Origin: Clostridia bacterium
GTDB taxonomy: Bacteria > Bacillota > Clostridia > TANB77 > CAG-508
Assembly (NCBI GenBank): GCA_900768805.1
Contig: CAAGEF010000139.1
Span: forward strand, 1 to 9,950
Direction: 5' to 3'
DNA: 9,950 nucleotides
A program made the translations under genes and the position numbers. This document shows, piece by piece, positions 1 through 7,500 of the stretch. Position 1 is the stretch's first letter. Every line of letters starts with the position of its first letter. The notes under the pieces were generated by a model, which saw nothing but the letters and a program-made list of their open reading frames with translations, was not told the origin of the DNA and did not search any database.

Positions 1-6
1 TTAAAA

Positions 7-297
7 TTAGTAGATAGTAAAAGCTTTATTACCTAAATAATCTTTTCTTTTTTTGATGTGTCTAAAATTAGGATATTCTTTTATTATTCTCTTGGCTATT
101 TTTTTCAAAGAAACTTTGGAATTTACTGTAACTCTTTTTGTTATAGGCCTTTCACAATAATAAAAGGTTAACCGAACAAGTGTTGAAGTTTCCTGGGTTA
201 AATGTAGTTTTGATTTTCTACCATCAAAAGAACACGTTTTAAAAATTTCTTGTACCGCATTGATAAAAATATCTGTTTCTTTTTTTCTTATATTCAT
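7..297 (-). CDS. Small basic hypothetical protein, 96 aa
   Basis: I do not recognise this protein. It starts at ATG (295-297) with GGAGG at 305-309, 7 nt upstream, and a strong promoter (333-361) drives it, so it is very likely a real gene. It ends in TAA at 7-9. The 96 residues are rich in Lys and Arg, especially the C-terminal half (SLKKIAKRIIKEYPNF followed by HIKKRKDYLG), with an amphipathic helix near residues 65-75. No signal peptide or membrane segment is visible, so it is probably cytoplasmic. The basic character would suit binding to nucleic acid, but no helix-turn-helix or zinc motif can be seen and that is only a guess. It is transcribed alone. The next element upstream is the tRNA-Cys terminator, so it does not share an operon with the genes to the right. 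Its own terminator would lie beyond the left edge. Confidence 0.8.
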   Translation of the reverse strand: MNIRKKETDIFINAVQEIFKTCSFDGRKSKLHLTQETSTLVRLTFYYCERPITKRVTVNSKVSLKKIAKRIIKEYPNFRHIKKRKDYLGNKAFTIY

Positions 298-332
298 AAG
301 AAAACCTCCTAAAATTATTAGTAATAATAATT

Positions 333-361
333 ATTATACTATAAATATAGAAAAATTTCAA
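333..361 (-). promoter_or_regulatory. Sigma-A promoter of the 96-aa gene
   Basis: On the minus strand, -35 TTGAAA (356-361) and -10 TATAAT (333-338) are separated by exactly 17 bp. Transcription should start near 326, giving a leader of about 30 nt that contains the AGGAGG site at 305-310. No operator-like palindrome overlaps it. Confidence 0.75.
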
Positions 362-479
362 ATATTTTAAACAAGGTTATCAATATCTCAATTTCCTTTA
401 GTTATAACAATTCATTACTTCTATTAACTTAATTTGTTTAATTAAAATAAAAATACTTTGTATAATACAGATAAAAAAC

Positions 480-509
480 AAAAAAGCAATCCAAAAAGAT
501 TGCTTTTTT
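480..509 (-). terminator. Rho-independent terminator after tRNA-Cys
   Basis: A perfect 12-bp stem (480-491 with 498-509) closes a 6-nt loop. On the minus strand the stem ends in a run of T followed by more T-rich sequence (TTTTTTGTTTTTTAT). It begins 6 nt beyond the CCA end of tRNA-Cys, so it ends that transcript. The flanking A and T runs make it potentially bidirectional. Confidence 0.85.
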
Positions 510-515
510 ATATTT

Positions 516-590
516 TGGAGGCGCCAATCGGACTCGAACCGATGATCAGAGTTTTGCAGACTCGTGCCTTACCAACTTGGCTATGGCGCC
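516..590 (-). tRNA. tRNA-Cys (GCA anticodon)
   Basis: The minus strand folds into a full cloverleaf. The acceptor stem GGCGCCA/TGGCGCC has 7 bp, the D arm contains AGTTGGTAA, the anticodon loop CTGCAAA gives anticodon GCA, and the T arm is ATCGG-TTCGAGT-CCGAT. The discriminator is U, as usual for tRNA-Cys, and CCA is encoded (516-518). The base pair at the top of the anticodon stem (27:43) appears to be a C-U mismatch; the other four pairs are canonical, so it is probably functional. It has its own consensus promoter and terminator and is a single-gene transcription unit. Decodes UGC and UGU. Confidence 0.96.
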
Positions 591-608
591 ATATTTAATT
601 GCTTGTTT

Positions 609-637
609 ATTATACAAGATAATTTGAAATATGTCAA
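609..637 (-). promoter_or_regulatory. Consensus promoter of tRNA-Cys
   Basis: A perfect sigma-A promoter on the minus strand: -35 TTGACA (632-637), 17-bp spacer, -10 TATAAT (609-614). The predicted start, about 7 nt below the -10, lies about 12 nt before the mature tRNA 5' end, a normal short leader. Confidence 0.9.
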
Positions 638-750
638 TAGATGTTTGAAGTGTTTTTTAGAGCATTTGCACATAATTTATTTTCAAATAAAAATATTTAT
701 ATTACATTATATTCTTATTATAAAAAAAAATTACAATAATTATAAAAAAA

Positions 751-909
751 TTACACTTCTACAATTACAGGATATGCTCCACTAATTGTTTTATAATCTA
801 AAGCTCTTAATTCTTCTGGGGCATCATCAACATTTCCTTCGAATAAAAGCTCACCATCTTTTATTATTTTTACATCTAAACATCTTAATGAAGAAACTTT
901 TAAAAACAT
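751..909 (-). CDS. Small hypothetical protein, 52 aa
   Basis: This gene is easy to miss because of its length. ATG at 907-909 has a perfect GGAGGT (916-921) 6 nt upstream, and the frame runs 52 codons to TAA at 751-753. The product begins MFLKVSSLRCLDVKIIKDGE and continues with LLFEGNVDDAPEELRALDY before a short C-terminal strand ending PVIVEV. It looks like a compact soluble alpha/beta protein: an N-terminal strand, a strand pair around DGELLFEG, an acidic DDAPEEL turn-helix, and a final hydrophobic strand. No signal peptide, membrane segment or Cys pair is seen. I do not recognise the family. It lies between the terminator of tRNA-Gly and the promoter of tRNA-Cys and would be transcribed alone; I found no convincing promoter. 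A weak AT-only hairpin (729-741) followed by nine T on the minus strand may end the transcript. Confidence 0.75.
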   Translation of the reverse strand: MFLKVSSLRCLDVKIIKDGELLFEGNVDDAPEELRALDYKTISGAYPVIVEV

Positions 910-962
910 ATATTTACCTCCAATTTTGAATTATTAAACCTTCTTTTATATAATAACAAATA

Positions 963-998
963 TTAAAAATATCGATAATAATTTATCGATATTTTTAA
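963..998 (-). terminator. Strong (bidirectional) terminator after tRNA-Gly
   Basis: A perfect 16-bp inverted repeat (963-978 with 983-998) has a 4-nt loop (979-982) and contains ATCGAT in both arms. Runs of five A and five T at the ends let it work on either strand. On the minus strand it lies about 18 nt beyond the tRNA-Gly CCA end and isolates that gene from the 52-aa gene. Confidence 0.85.
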
Positions 999-1016
999 CT
1001 TATCTATATATTTTTA

Positions 1017-1092
1017 TGGAGCGGGAAACGGGGCTCAAACCCGCGACCTACGCCTTGGCAAGGCGTCGCTCTATCAACTGAGCTATTCCCGC
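1017..1092 (-). tRNA. tRNA-Gly (GCC anticodon)
   Basis: A complete cloverleaf on the minus strand. Acceptor GCGGGAA/TTCCCGC, D arm GCTC-AGTTGATA-GAGC, anticodon stem ACGCC/GGCGT closing loop TTGCCAA (anticodon GCC), and T arm GCGGG-TTTGAGC-CCCGT with one G-U pair. The discriminator is U, typical of tRNA-Gly, and CCA is encoded at 1017-1019. It decodes GGC and GGU. It is a single-gene unit with its own consensus promoter (1112-1140) and terminator (963-998). Confidence 0.97.
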
Positions 1093-1111
1093 ATCAATTT
1101 AAAGCATAATT

Positions 1112-1140
1112 ATAATACCAAAATTATTTTTAATTGTCAA
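1112..1140 (-). promoter_or_regulatory. Promoter of tRNA-Gly
   Basis: On the minus strand, -35 TTGACA (1135-1140) and -10 TATTAT (1112-1117) are separated by 17 bp. A start near 1105 would leave a leader of about 12 nt before the mature 5' end at 1092, much as for tRNA-Cys. Confidence 0.85.
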
Positions 1141-1162
1141 TACTATTTTTTAAAGTAATCGT

Positions 1163-1221
1163 AAAAAAGCGGAACTAAAATTTTCTAAAAGCTATACATT
1201 TTGAGAAAACTCAAGTTTCGC
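1163..1221 (-). terminator. Possible terminator or structured 3' RNA after the 102-aa gene
   Basis: On the minus strand GCGAAAC (1215-1221) can pair with GTTCCGC (1169-1175) with one A-C mismatch. That stem is followed directly by six T (1163-1168). A smaller perfect hairpin, TTGAG/CTCAA with a 4-nt loop (1201-1214), is nested inside. The long interior (about 40 nt) is unusual for a simple terminator. It could instead be the end of a small structured RNA. It lies about 50 nt beyond the stop codon of the 102-aa gene. Confidence 0.35.
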
Positions 1222-1271
1222 ACAACTATCTTATCTGTAAATTTATTATCGATTACTTATAAAATCCTATT

Positions 1272-1580
1272 TTAACAACTTGTAATTGTTTTATACTTAG
1301 TTTGTTTTCTCATTGAATTTAAACTCATCAATGAATTTTTCAATTTTACAAAAATTCCTTCTTGCTCTTTTTGAGAAGCATTTAAATTTTTAACTTCATC
1401 TAAAATTTCTTTTAAATTATCTTCTAATTTAACTATTTTTTCTTCATTTTCTTCTAATGTTTGTAAAGCTGTTTCTATTGCTAAATTTACTTCATTAGAA
1501 TCAAAATAAATTTGACTTCTAACACTAGGTGCATCAATTTCTACATTACTTAATATAAATTTTGCTTCTTCTATATCCAA
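1272..1580 (-). CDS. Small coiled-coil protein, 102 aa, TTG start
   Basis: The start is TTG (1578-1580), chosen because AGGAGG (1590-1595) lies 9 nt upstream and no in-frame ATG or GTG fits. The protein begins MDIEEAKFILSNVEI. Residues about 30-65 contain AIETALQTLEE followed by heptads of Leu, Ile and Val (EKIVKLEDNLKEILDEVKNL), a clear coiled coil that probably drives dimers. A second helix follows (FVKLKNSLMSLNSM). The tail is basic and ends in Cys. There is no signal peptide or membrane segment. The combination 'EEAKFIL...AIETALQ.LEE' resembles short hypothetical proteins that recur in phages and clostridial hosts, but I cannot assign a function. It has its own strong promoter and is separated from the large membrane-protein operon upstream by a terminator, so it is an independent unit. 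Confidence 0.82.
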   Translation of the reverse strand: MDIEEAKFILSNVEIDAPSVRSQIYFDSNEVNLAIETALQTLEENEEKIVKLEDNLKEILDEVKNLNASQKEQEGIFVKLKNSLMSLNSMRKQTKYKTITSC

Positions 1581-1612
1581 ACAAAAATTCCTCCTTTTCT
1601 TTTGTTATTTTT

Positions 1613-1632
1613 CACCACAAAAATTGTGAGTG
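1613..1632 (-). promoter_or_regulatory. Leader hairpin or operator-like palindrome
   Basis: The arms CACAA and TTGTG (1616-1620 and 1624-1628) surround a 3-nt centre. The pairing extends by CAC/GTG if one A (1629) bulges out. The element sits immediately after the predicted transcription start (about 1634) of the 102-aa gene and before its ribosome binding site. It could be a repressor site or a transcript-stabilising hairpin. Short palindromes are common in AT-rich DNA, so this is tentative. Confidence 0.3.
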
Positions 1633-1640
1633 TAAGCAAT

Positions 1641-1669
1641 ATTTTAGCATTATGATTTTTAAAAATCAA
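1641..1669 (-). promoter_or_regulatory. Extended -10 promoter of the 102-aa gene
   Basis: On the minus strand, -35 TTGATT (1664-1669) and -10 TAAAAT (1641-1646) are 17 bp apart. TGC directly before the -10 makes an extended -10 element. The predicted start near 1634 gives a leader of about 53 nt holding the palindrome at 1613-1632 and AGGAGG at 1590-1595. Confidence 0.72.
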
Positions 1670-1736
1670 TAGAAATTTTAAAAAATTTAGATATTTATGT
1701 AAAATAAATATTAAAAAAACATTATCACTTTTATAA

Positions 1737-1769
1737 AGAAAGAGAAAACCATAATAGTTTTCTCTTTTT
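1737..1769 (-). terminator. Terminator of the large membrane-protein operon
   Basis: An 11-bp perfect stem (1739-1749 with 1757-1767) encloses a 7-nt loop. On the minus strand the descending arm is GTTTTCTCTTT, followed by CTTTATAA. It begins 8 nt beyond the TAG stop of the 911-aa gene and so marks the 3' end of the operon. The T-tract is interrupted by C, so some read-through is possible. Confidence 0.75.
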
Positions 1770-1775
1770 ATTATT

Positions 1776-4511
1776 CTATTTTCCAGTATTCTCATCATTA
1801 GAGATTTCTCTAATTATATTTCTTACTTCAAATATTTGTCTAAGTTCTTCTACTCTCTTTCTGACAATCTCTTTTTCTGTTTCATCAATTTGCTCATTTA
1901 TACAAATTTCTTCAACAATCTCATTATTTGTTTTTCCATTTGCAATAGCATCTTCAAAATAAGTTTCATTAATAAGTACAGGTCCATCATTTAAATTAAT
2001 AACTGGTGCTACTATATCATTTAATGAACTCAACTTTTCAGACCATTGATCCTCTGGTATATTATTATTTTGTAAATAAGAATGAATTTGATCCAAATCA
2101 GCATTTTGATTTCCATTATCTTGTAAGTATTGTTTTAATTTATCAACAATATCGTTAGCAATATCATCACTAGATTTTGGTTGTGGTGTTGTTGAAGGAT
2201 TGTTATCTCCTTGAGTTGAATTTTGTTGTTCATTCGTAGTTTCTGTTTCACTTTCAGTATGAGTTGAAGTTTCTGTTGAACTTTCTGTTGATGTTTCAAG
2301 CTCAGGATTATCTGCATATGCTTTTAATACTGTTGCGAAATATCCTTCTTGACCTGCCAATGTATCTATTTGCTCATTCTCTGTAGCCATTTTTTTACAT
2401 ACTCTAGCTTCAGCATATTCTCCAACAGCACCTCTAAATACACTAGGATCTAAATTAGCTTCTTTAGCAATTTCATTACAATTCAAATCATTAGTATATA
2501 CACCATTATCTATAGCATTCATTGCTTTATCTGCAATCTTTTCATAGTTATCACTCTTGTCTTTAATATCCTCTTCTGAAAGACCTGCCTCTCTATCTTT
2601 ATCTTGTAATGCTGATATAATACTTTTTCTAGCATCTTTTCTCATATCTTTAATATTTTTAAAATCACCTTGTTCATCTCTTACTGTTGCTGTTATTCTA
2701 TCATTTGCTTTATCTGATTCTGTTCTTGTTGATGCATCTTCACCTCTAATATCACATAATACTTTATCAGTTTTATCTACATTATCAAGATAATTATTAT
2801 TTTTTCTATTCATTAATCCTTGAATACCTGCATTAACCCCTTTATATGTACCATAACCAGCTAAACCAGCTTCGAATAAAGATGTTTTTGGACTAGCACC
2901 ATATGTCATTGCACTACCCATAACTGCTGCAGCAACAGCAGGAGCACTTGTAAGATATCTCTTTAAAAATTGTCCATTTGGATTTTCATTTAAATAATTC
3001 TTAAATCCTGTTATGTTCCTCTTAGCAAAATCTCTAACTTGACCAGCTCTTTCTGTTACTTTTAATTTATCATTTACTTTCTCTCCTAATTTTCTAATAG
3101 GTTTTGTTGCTGTACTTGCGGCATTTCCAATTCCTTTTCCAATATTTCCAACAGTCTGTCCAACTTTAGAATCTTTAACAGATTTTCCAACTTTTCCAGC
3201 AAATTGACCAACTCTTGATGAAGCAATTTTATTACCAGCATCTTTAAGCACACCACCCATTGAGCCACCATATTTCTGACCAATTTTTGTAATTCCTTTA
3301 ACAGCTCCACCAGCCTTAGAAGCCATACCAACACCTTTAGAAACTACTGCACCAGCTACAGCAGCAGAAGCAACTGCGTCTCCAAGAGATTCTGAAACTT
3401 TTATTCCAAATATATTTTTAATAATTTTTTCAGCATCCCATACAAATTTAATACATAGTATAGCCAAAATACCACCTACTAACGAATCTACACCAAAGCT
3501 TCCAAACAAACTAAACGAATCCTCACCACCAATTCCTAAAGCACTCATAGCCATACTCATAAATACCATATATATTACACAATGAAATGGTTGAATAATT
3601 ATTGTGAAGAAAAATTCTTTCATCCAAGCACCTAATGCTTGAGCTTTTCCATCACCTAGTTTATCTATTGAATATGTAATTGTTATAAGTGGAGATATTA
3701 TAACTAAGAAAGATAAAGTTATCATTCTTTTAATATAATATATTAAAAAAGCCAGTGTTTGCATTATAATCATAGCAGATACAACAATAGCAGACCAACT
3801 AGATGTAAATGAAACTGCCATGGTTTGACCTAAAAGAGTTCCTATACTATTCTCTAACGCATCTGAATCTTCGTATATCTTAGAAAACATGTTTACCAGA
3901 ACTGAATTCAAATTACAAAAACCAACAATTAAAAGATGTAATAGGAAAACTAAAGCTATACTCCATACCCAATTCGCTAACATTTTTTTATAATGAGCTT
4001 TGTCAGATGCCAAGGTTGATATAGACATTCTAATTGCTATATAAATTAAAATTCCTAATAAGATCGAAATTGCTATAACTCTCATAACATAATACCATAA
4101 AGCTATATTACAACGCATCTTTTCTATAGTATCATATTTATCGTCATCTCCTAAGTCTGTATTAAATATATTTATATCAGTCAATAATATCTTATTAAAA
4201 AATATATCATCTGGTGTAAAAAGACCTATATCAGAACTCGTTTGAACAATACCATTTGCATCAACATACCCAAAGGTACTCGCCACAGCACCGATAATCC
4301 CCATAATACAAGTTTCAAGAACCAATGCTAGAATTTTAAATGGATATGTTAAAATACCTGCTATACCATCAGCCAGAGTTCCAACAACTTCTAAAATTCC
4401 ACCCAAAACATCTGTAGCATCAAACGCATGTACTGGATTTTCAAATACAAAATTAAATAGTACTATAAAAATCATTATACAAACTAATAATTTTTTCAAA
4501 AAAATCTTCAT
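1776..4511 (-). CDS. VirB6/TrbL-like polytopic membrane protein, 911 aa
   Basis: Probable inner-membrane channel subunit of a type IV secretion-like system. The start at 4511 is preferred over the in-frame ATG at 4544 because GGAAAGGAG ends 6 nt before it and the protein then opens with a signal peptide (residues 1-29, cleavage after PVHA). An amphipathic, Gly-rich hydrophobic stretch follows (35-80). The membrane domain has helices near 138-163, 181-205, 236-260, 262-282, 301-325 and 338-357, with landmarks WYY 139-141, YKKML..W 174-181, YIKRMIT 259-265, WMKEF 296-300 and NIFG 366-369. After residue 370 the chain is soluble: an Ala/Gly-rich basic region with a 16-residue tandem repeat (432-462), a hydrophobic patch (522-560), a charged helical region, a Ser/Thr/Glu linker (739-760) and an acidic C-terminal domain. 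It is paralogous to the 1458-aa protein encoded just upstream and translationally coupled to it (1 nt apart). Family assignment rests on architecture, not on a search. Confidence 0.8.
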   Translation of the reverse strand: MKIFLKKLLVCIMIFIVLFNFVFENPVHAFDATDVLGGILEVVGTLADGIAGILTYPFKILALVLETCIMGIIGAVASTFGYVDANGIVQTSSDIGLFTPDDIFFNKILLTDINIFNTDLGDDDKYDTIEKMRCNIALWYYVMRVIAISILLGILIYIAIRMSISTLASDKAHYKKMLANWVWSIALVFLLHLLIVGFCNLNSVLVNMFSKIYEDSDALENSIGTLLGQTMAVSFTSSWSAIVVSAMIIMQTLAFLIYYIKRMITLSFLVIISPLITITYSIDKLGDGKAQALGAWMKEFFFTIIIQPFHCVIYMVFMSMAMSALGIGGEDSFSLFGSFGVDSLVGGILAILCIKFVWDAEKIIKNIFGIKVSESLGDAVASAAVAGAVVSKGVGMASKAGGAVKGITKIGQKYGGSMGGVLKDAGNKIASSRVGQFAGKVGKSVKDSKVGQTVGNIGKGIGNAASTATKPIRKLGEKVNDKLKVTERAGQVRDFAKRNITGFKNYLNENPNGQFLKRYLTSAPAVAAAVMGSAMTYGASPKTSLFEAGLAGYGTYKGVNAGIQGLMNRKNNNYLDNVDKTDKVLCDIRGEDASTRTESDKANDRITATVRDEQGDFKNIKDMRKDARKSIISALQDKDREAGLSEEDIKDKSDNYEKIADKAMNAIDNGVYTNDLNCNEIAKEANLDPSVFRGAVGEYAEARVCKKMATENEQIDTLAGQEGYFATVLKAYADNPELETSTESSTETSTHTESETETTNEQQNSTQGDNNPSTTPQPKSSDDIANDIVDKLKQYLQDNGNQNADLDQIHSYLQNNNIPEDQWSEKLSSLNDIVAPVINLNDGPVLINETYFEDAIANGKTNNEIVEEICINEQIDETEKEIVRKRVEELRQIFEVRNIIREISNDENTGK
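2232..2297 (-). repeat. Imperfect short repeats encoding a Ser/Thr/Glu linker
   Basis: Variants of a purine-rich unit (GAAACTTCAACA, GAAAGTTCAACA and similar on the minus strand) are repeated in tandem and encode the acidic, disordered stretch ETSTESSTETSTHTESETET (residues 739-758) of the 911-aa protein. This is a flexible linker before the C-terminal domain. Such repeats can change copy number by slippage. Confidence 0.6.
3126..3218 (-). repeat. Tandem 16-residue Gly/Val repeat in the 911-aa protein
   Basis: Residues 432-445 (SRVGQFAGKVGKSV) and 448-461 (SKVGQTVGNIGKGI) are two copies of one unit offset by 16 residues, with S, VGQ, G and GK in register. The region is basic and Gly-rich and lies just after the membrane domain, so it probably contacts the membrane or a partner. 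Confidence 0.6.
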
Positions 4512-4512
4512 A

Positions 4513-7500
4513 TTATACTCCTTTCCTTTGATGTATTGAACCAATTATTTCATTTACATCTATATTAGAAATTCCATCTTGTAATTCCTGTTTCACTTTT
4601 TTGAAAGCTTTATTTTTCTCTGGAACCGATTTAATCTCCAATTTATCGTTATCATCATCAATCATTTTTATTTGTAATAATTTTTTTATCAAATTATCAG
4701 TTGATTGCTTATAATTTTCATAAGCTTCTGCAGATGATTCATTAATCATATCAGCATCAAAGTTCAATCCTCTTAACTCATCCACTTCTTCTAAAGCATT
4801 ATCTATCATTCCTAAAACAGTACTATTATCAGCATCCTGATTCATTCTAACCTTTTTCTTGCGAATAGTTTCAGCTACATCAAGTACATTATTGGTTGCA
4901 CTTCTTATTTCAAATTCTTTAAAGGCAACTTCTACAGAAGAATCTTCTGAATTATTATTATCCAAAATATCTATCTGTTCTTCACCTAATATTTCTTCTG
5001 CACTTGAGTTTTTATCAAATTCTTTTATACTATCTAAAACTTTCATACCTATTTTATCAACATTATTTGATTTTTCTTCATCTCTTGTTCTTGCTTCTCT
5101 TTTTTCTGCAGATTCCATTTTCTTAACAATTTTAATAGCATCAACAGGATATCTAATTACTAAAGATTGACCATGTTTTCCATCTTTTATTAATCTTGCA
5201 CAAGCAATTTCATTTTCCTCTATAACTACAGTTTCTATATTTTCTGCATAATTTTCTTTTGAGTTTCCATCTGATTTTTTACATGTTTCAATTTTAAAAC
5301 CATCAGAGCCAGCAGGAACTTCAAATGTACAATATACTTTGTCATCAACAATTTTAGTTGTTACAACTGGCAATGGGAAATTACCTACAGCTTCCTCTGA
5401 ATCTCCATCTCCATTACTATCATTATTACCAATTGTAAACATTGAATTCTTATCTTTAACACTCTTTTCAACATCATCTTGCTCTTTCTTCTTACCACTA
5501 TTCAATACTTCAACAATATTACTAATATCATTTTTCTCTTCATCAGTTTCTGCTAAACTTGATAATTTTTCAACAATTTGCTCTGTTAACATATCTTTGA
5601 CATTTGGATCTGATAATTTAGATACATCACCATCACATACATCAGAAACAAAGCTTGTATATACATCATTTATTACAGTTCTTTCAATATCTTCTTTAGT
5701 TACAGAATCGATTTGAGATTGCATTATTTTCATCAAATCTTCATTAGATATTGACATACTATCTGAATCTTTATATGCAAAATTAAATAAATTTATTAAA
5801 TCTGCTTTTAATGACTGAATTTCTGGATCATTTGTTGAAGTCAAATCTAAACCAGCAGTATTAGTAATTCCATGATTTATCATAGCTCCTATAACCATAT
5901 CATTAAGTAAACCATTAATTTGTTTTTGTTTTGCTTCAATAGCTTCTTCTATTGTTTGCCCATTAGCTCTTGCCTCTAGAGATTTCTCTAAAGCTTCTAG
6001 AGCACTTGGATTTTCGCTATGTGACATATTTATTATATCTGCTACTGATAAAGAAGTTATACTTTGATTATTTGCAAGTGAAGTTGACAATATTACAGCT
6101 TTCATATCTGCATCAGTATGGTCAAAATATAATTTGTTACGATAAGAATTATTAATTGCATTATGTACTGCTGTAGATGTAAAATCACTAACTGATTTTA
6201 TATCATGAGTTTGTGCATATTCAATAACTGTTTGTTCATACAATTTTGTTTTTAATAAATCAGGAGAATTTTGTGACATATTTTCCAAAACAGTTCTTAC
6301 ATCACTAGTATCACCATCTAATAACTTTTTAATTTGATAATTAGATGATATATCCATTCCAGTTATTTTTCCTTGTGCTTTTAAATTTTCTAACAATTTT
6401 TCCCTAGTATATTTATCATTTATATCAAATCTTTTAAAATCATATATGTGACGAGATAATGCTGTATCTATAATAGCTTGTTTTATTCTTGATTCTGGCG
6501 ATAAAATATCACAATTTTCTTTTGTATTAAATCCAAATAAAACCCCTTCACTAGATACGAATAAAGTTTTATTTTTCATTCTTCTTTCCATCATCAATCT
6601 TTCTACATTTTGATACATTATATGTGTTGCAACATTTTCACAAACAGTCTGACACTCCTCTATAATTTCTTTTTTTAGTATCTTAGAAAGTTCCACATTA
6701 ACGGTAATTTCATATTTTTTAATATTTTTTACATGTTGCTCTGCCATTTTTCTAGATTGTTTTAATACATTAATAATACTTCCTTTTGTTCCTGTTAATG
6801 TAAATGGCATTAATGGAATTGCATACTTTAATCCACCACCTTGAACAAGATTTATTAGATGATTAATTCTAGACACACTAGGATCTGTAACAGTTAATTC
6901 TTTAATTATGCTATCCATATTTAGTATTGTACCTGTTGTAAATTGTGGTTCTATATATTTTTTCGATTGCTGTCTTTGTATTTTTCTTATTTTTCTCTTA
7001 TATCCTCTACTTATTTTTAATCCTTCATCATCAACCTTATTAAGTTTTCTAAGTTTTCCAAAACCAGATGCTAATAATGCAAATCCCATTGATGGATTAT
7101 CAACAAAAGACCCCATTCCTAAGAGCATTGCTCCACCACCTAATAATCCATCTTTTGCCATTTGTTTCATTTCTTTTATCAAAGCTTTATCTTCGTCTGA
7201 TAAACCAAGTATATCATCTTTTGTCTTTTTAAACTTATCTTTCAAACCACCTTTTATCTCATAAGAATCTGTTTCAGCATTATATAATTTTTGAGCTCTA
7301 ACTGCTCTTCTCTTACGTTTAGTTCCTTTTCTATTTGTTTTGAAATCACCTGTTTCTTCATCAATTTCATATTCTAAATATGTGTCTGGATCTAATAATT
7401 CTCTTGCTCTTGCAAAAGCTCCTTGTCTAACATTATAATTTTGTTTTCTTCTTTCTTCTCTATTTTTTTCATTATATAACTCTAGCATTTTCTTTTTAAA

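Noticed and set aside
438..466. Plus-strand promoter-like pair TTAATT / TATAAT with a 17-bp spacer
   Set aside because: A transcript starting near 473 would run straight into the hairpin at 480-509 and encode nothing; matches of this quality are expected by chance in such AT-rich DNA.
722..741. Terminator after the 52-aa gene
   Set aside because: The stem has only five A-T pairs; although nine T follow it on the minus strand, it is too weak to call as a separate feature.
564..785. Plus-strand frame of 73 codons
   Set aside because: It begins inside tRNA-Cys, crosses its promoter and has no ribosome binding site; it is a chance frame in AT-rich DNA.
516..1092. Attachment site of an integrative element at a tRNA 3' end
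   Set aside because: No second copy of either tRNA 3' end is in the window, no integrase gene is present, and the secretion-like operon lies on the 5' side of the tRNAs, the wrong side for the usual 3'-end integration.
1571..1798. Minus-strand frame of 75 codons
   Set aside because: It crosses the end of the 911-aa gene, its terminator and the promoter of the 102-aa gene, and has no ribosome binding site.
4512..4544. An in-frame ATG at 4544 that would add 11 residues to the 911-aa protein
   Set aside because: It overlaps the end of the upstream gene, the strong ribosome binding site lies downstream of it, and the extra residues would precede a well-formed signal peptide.
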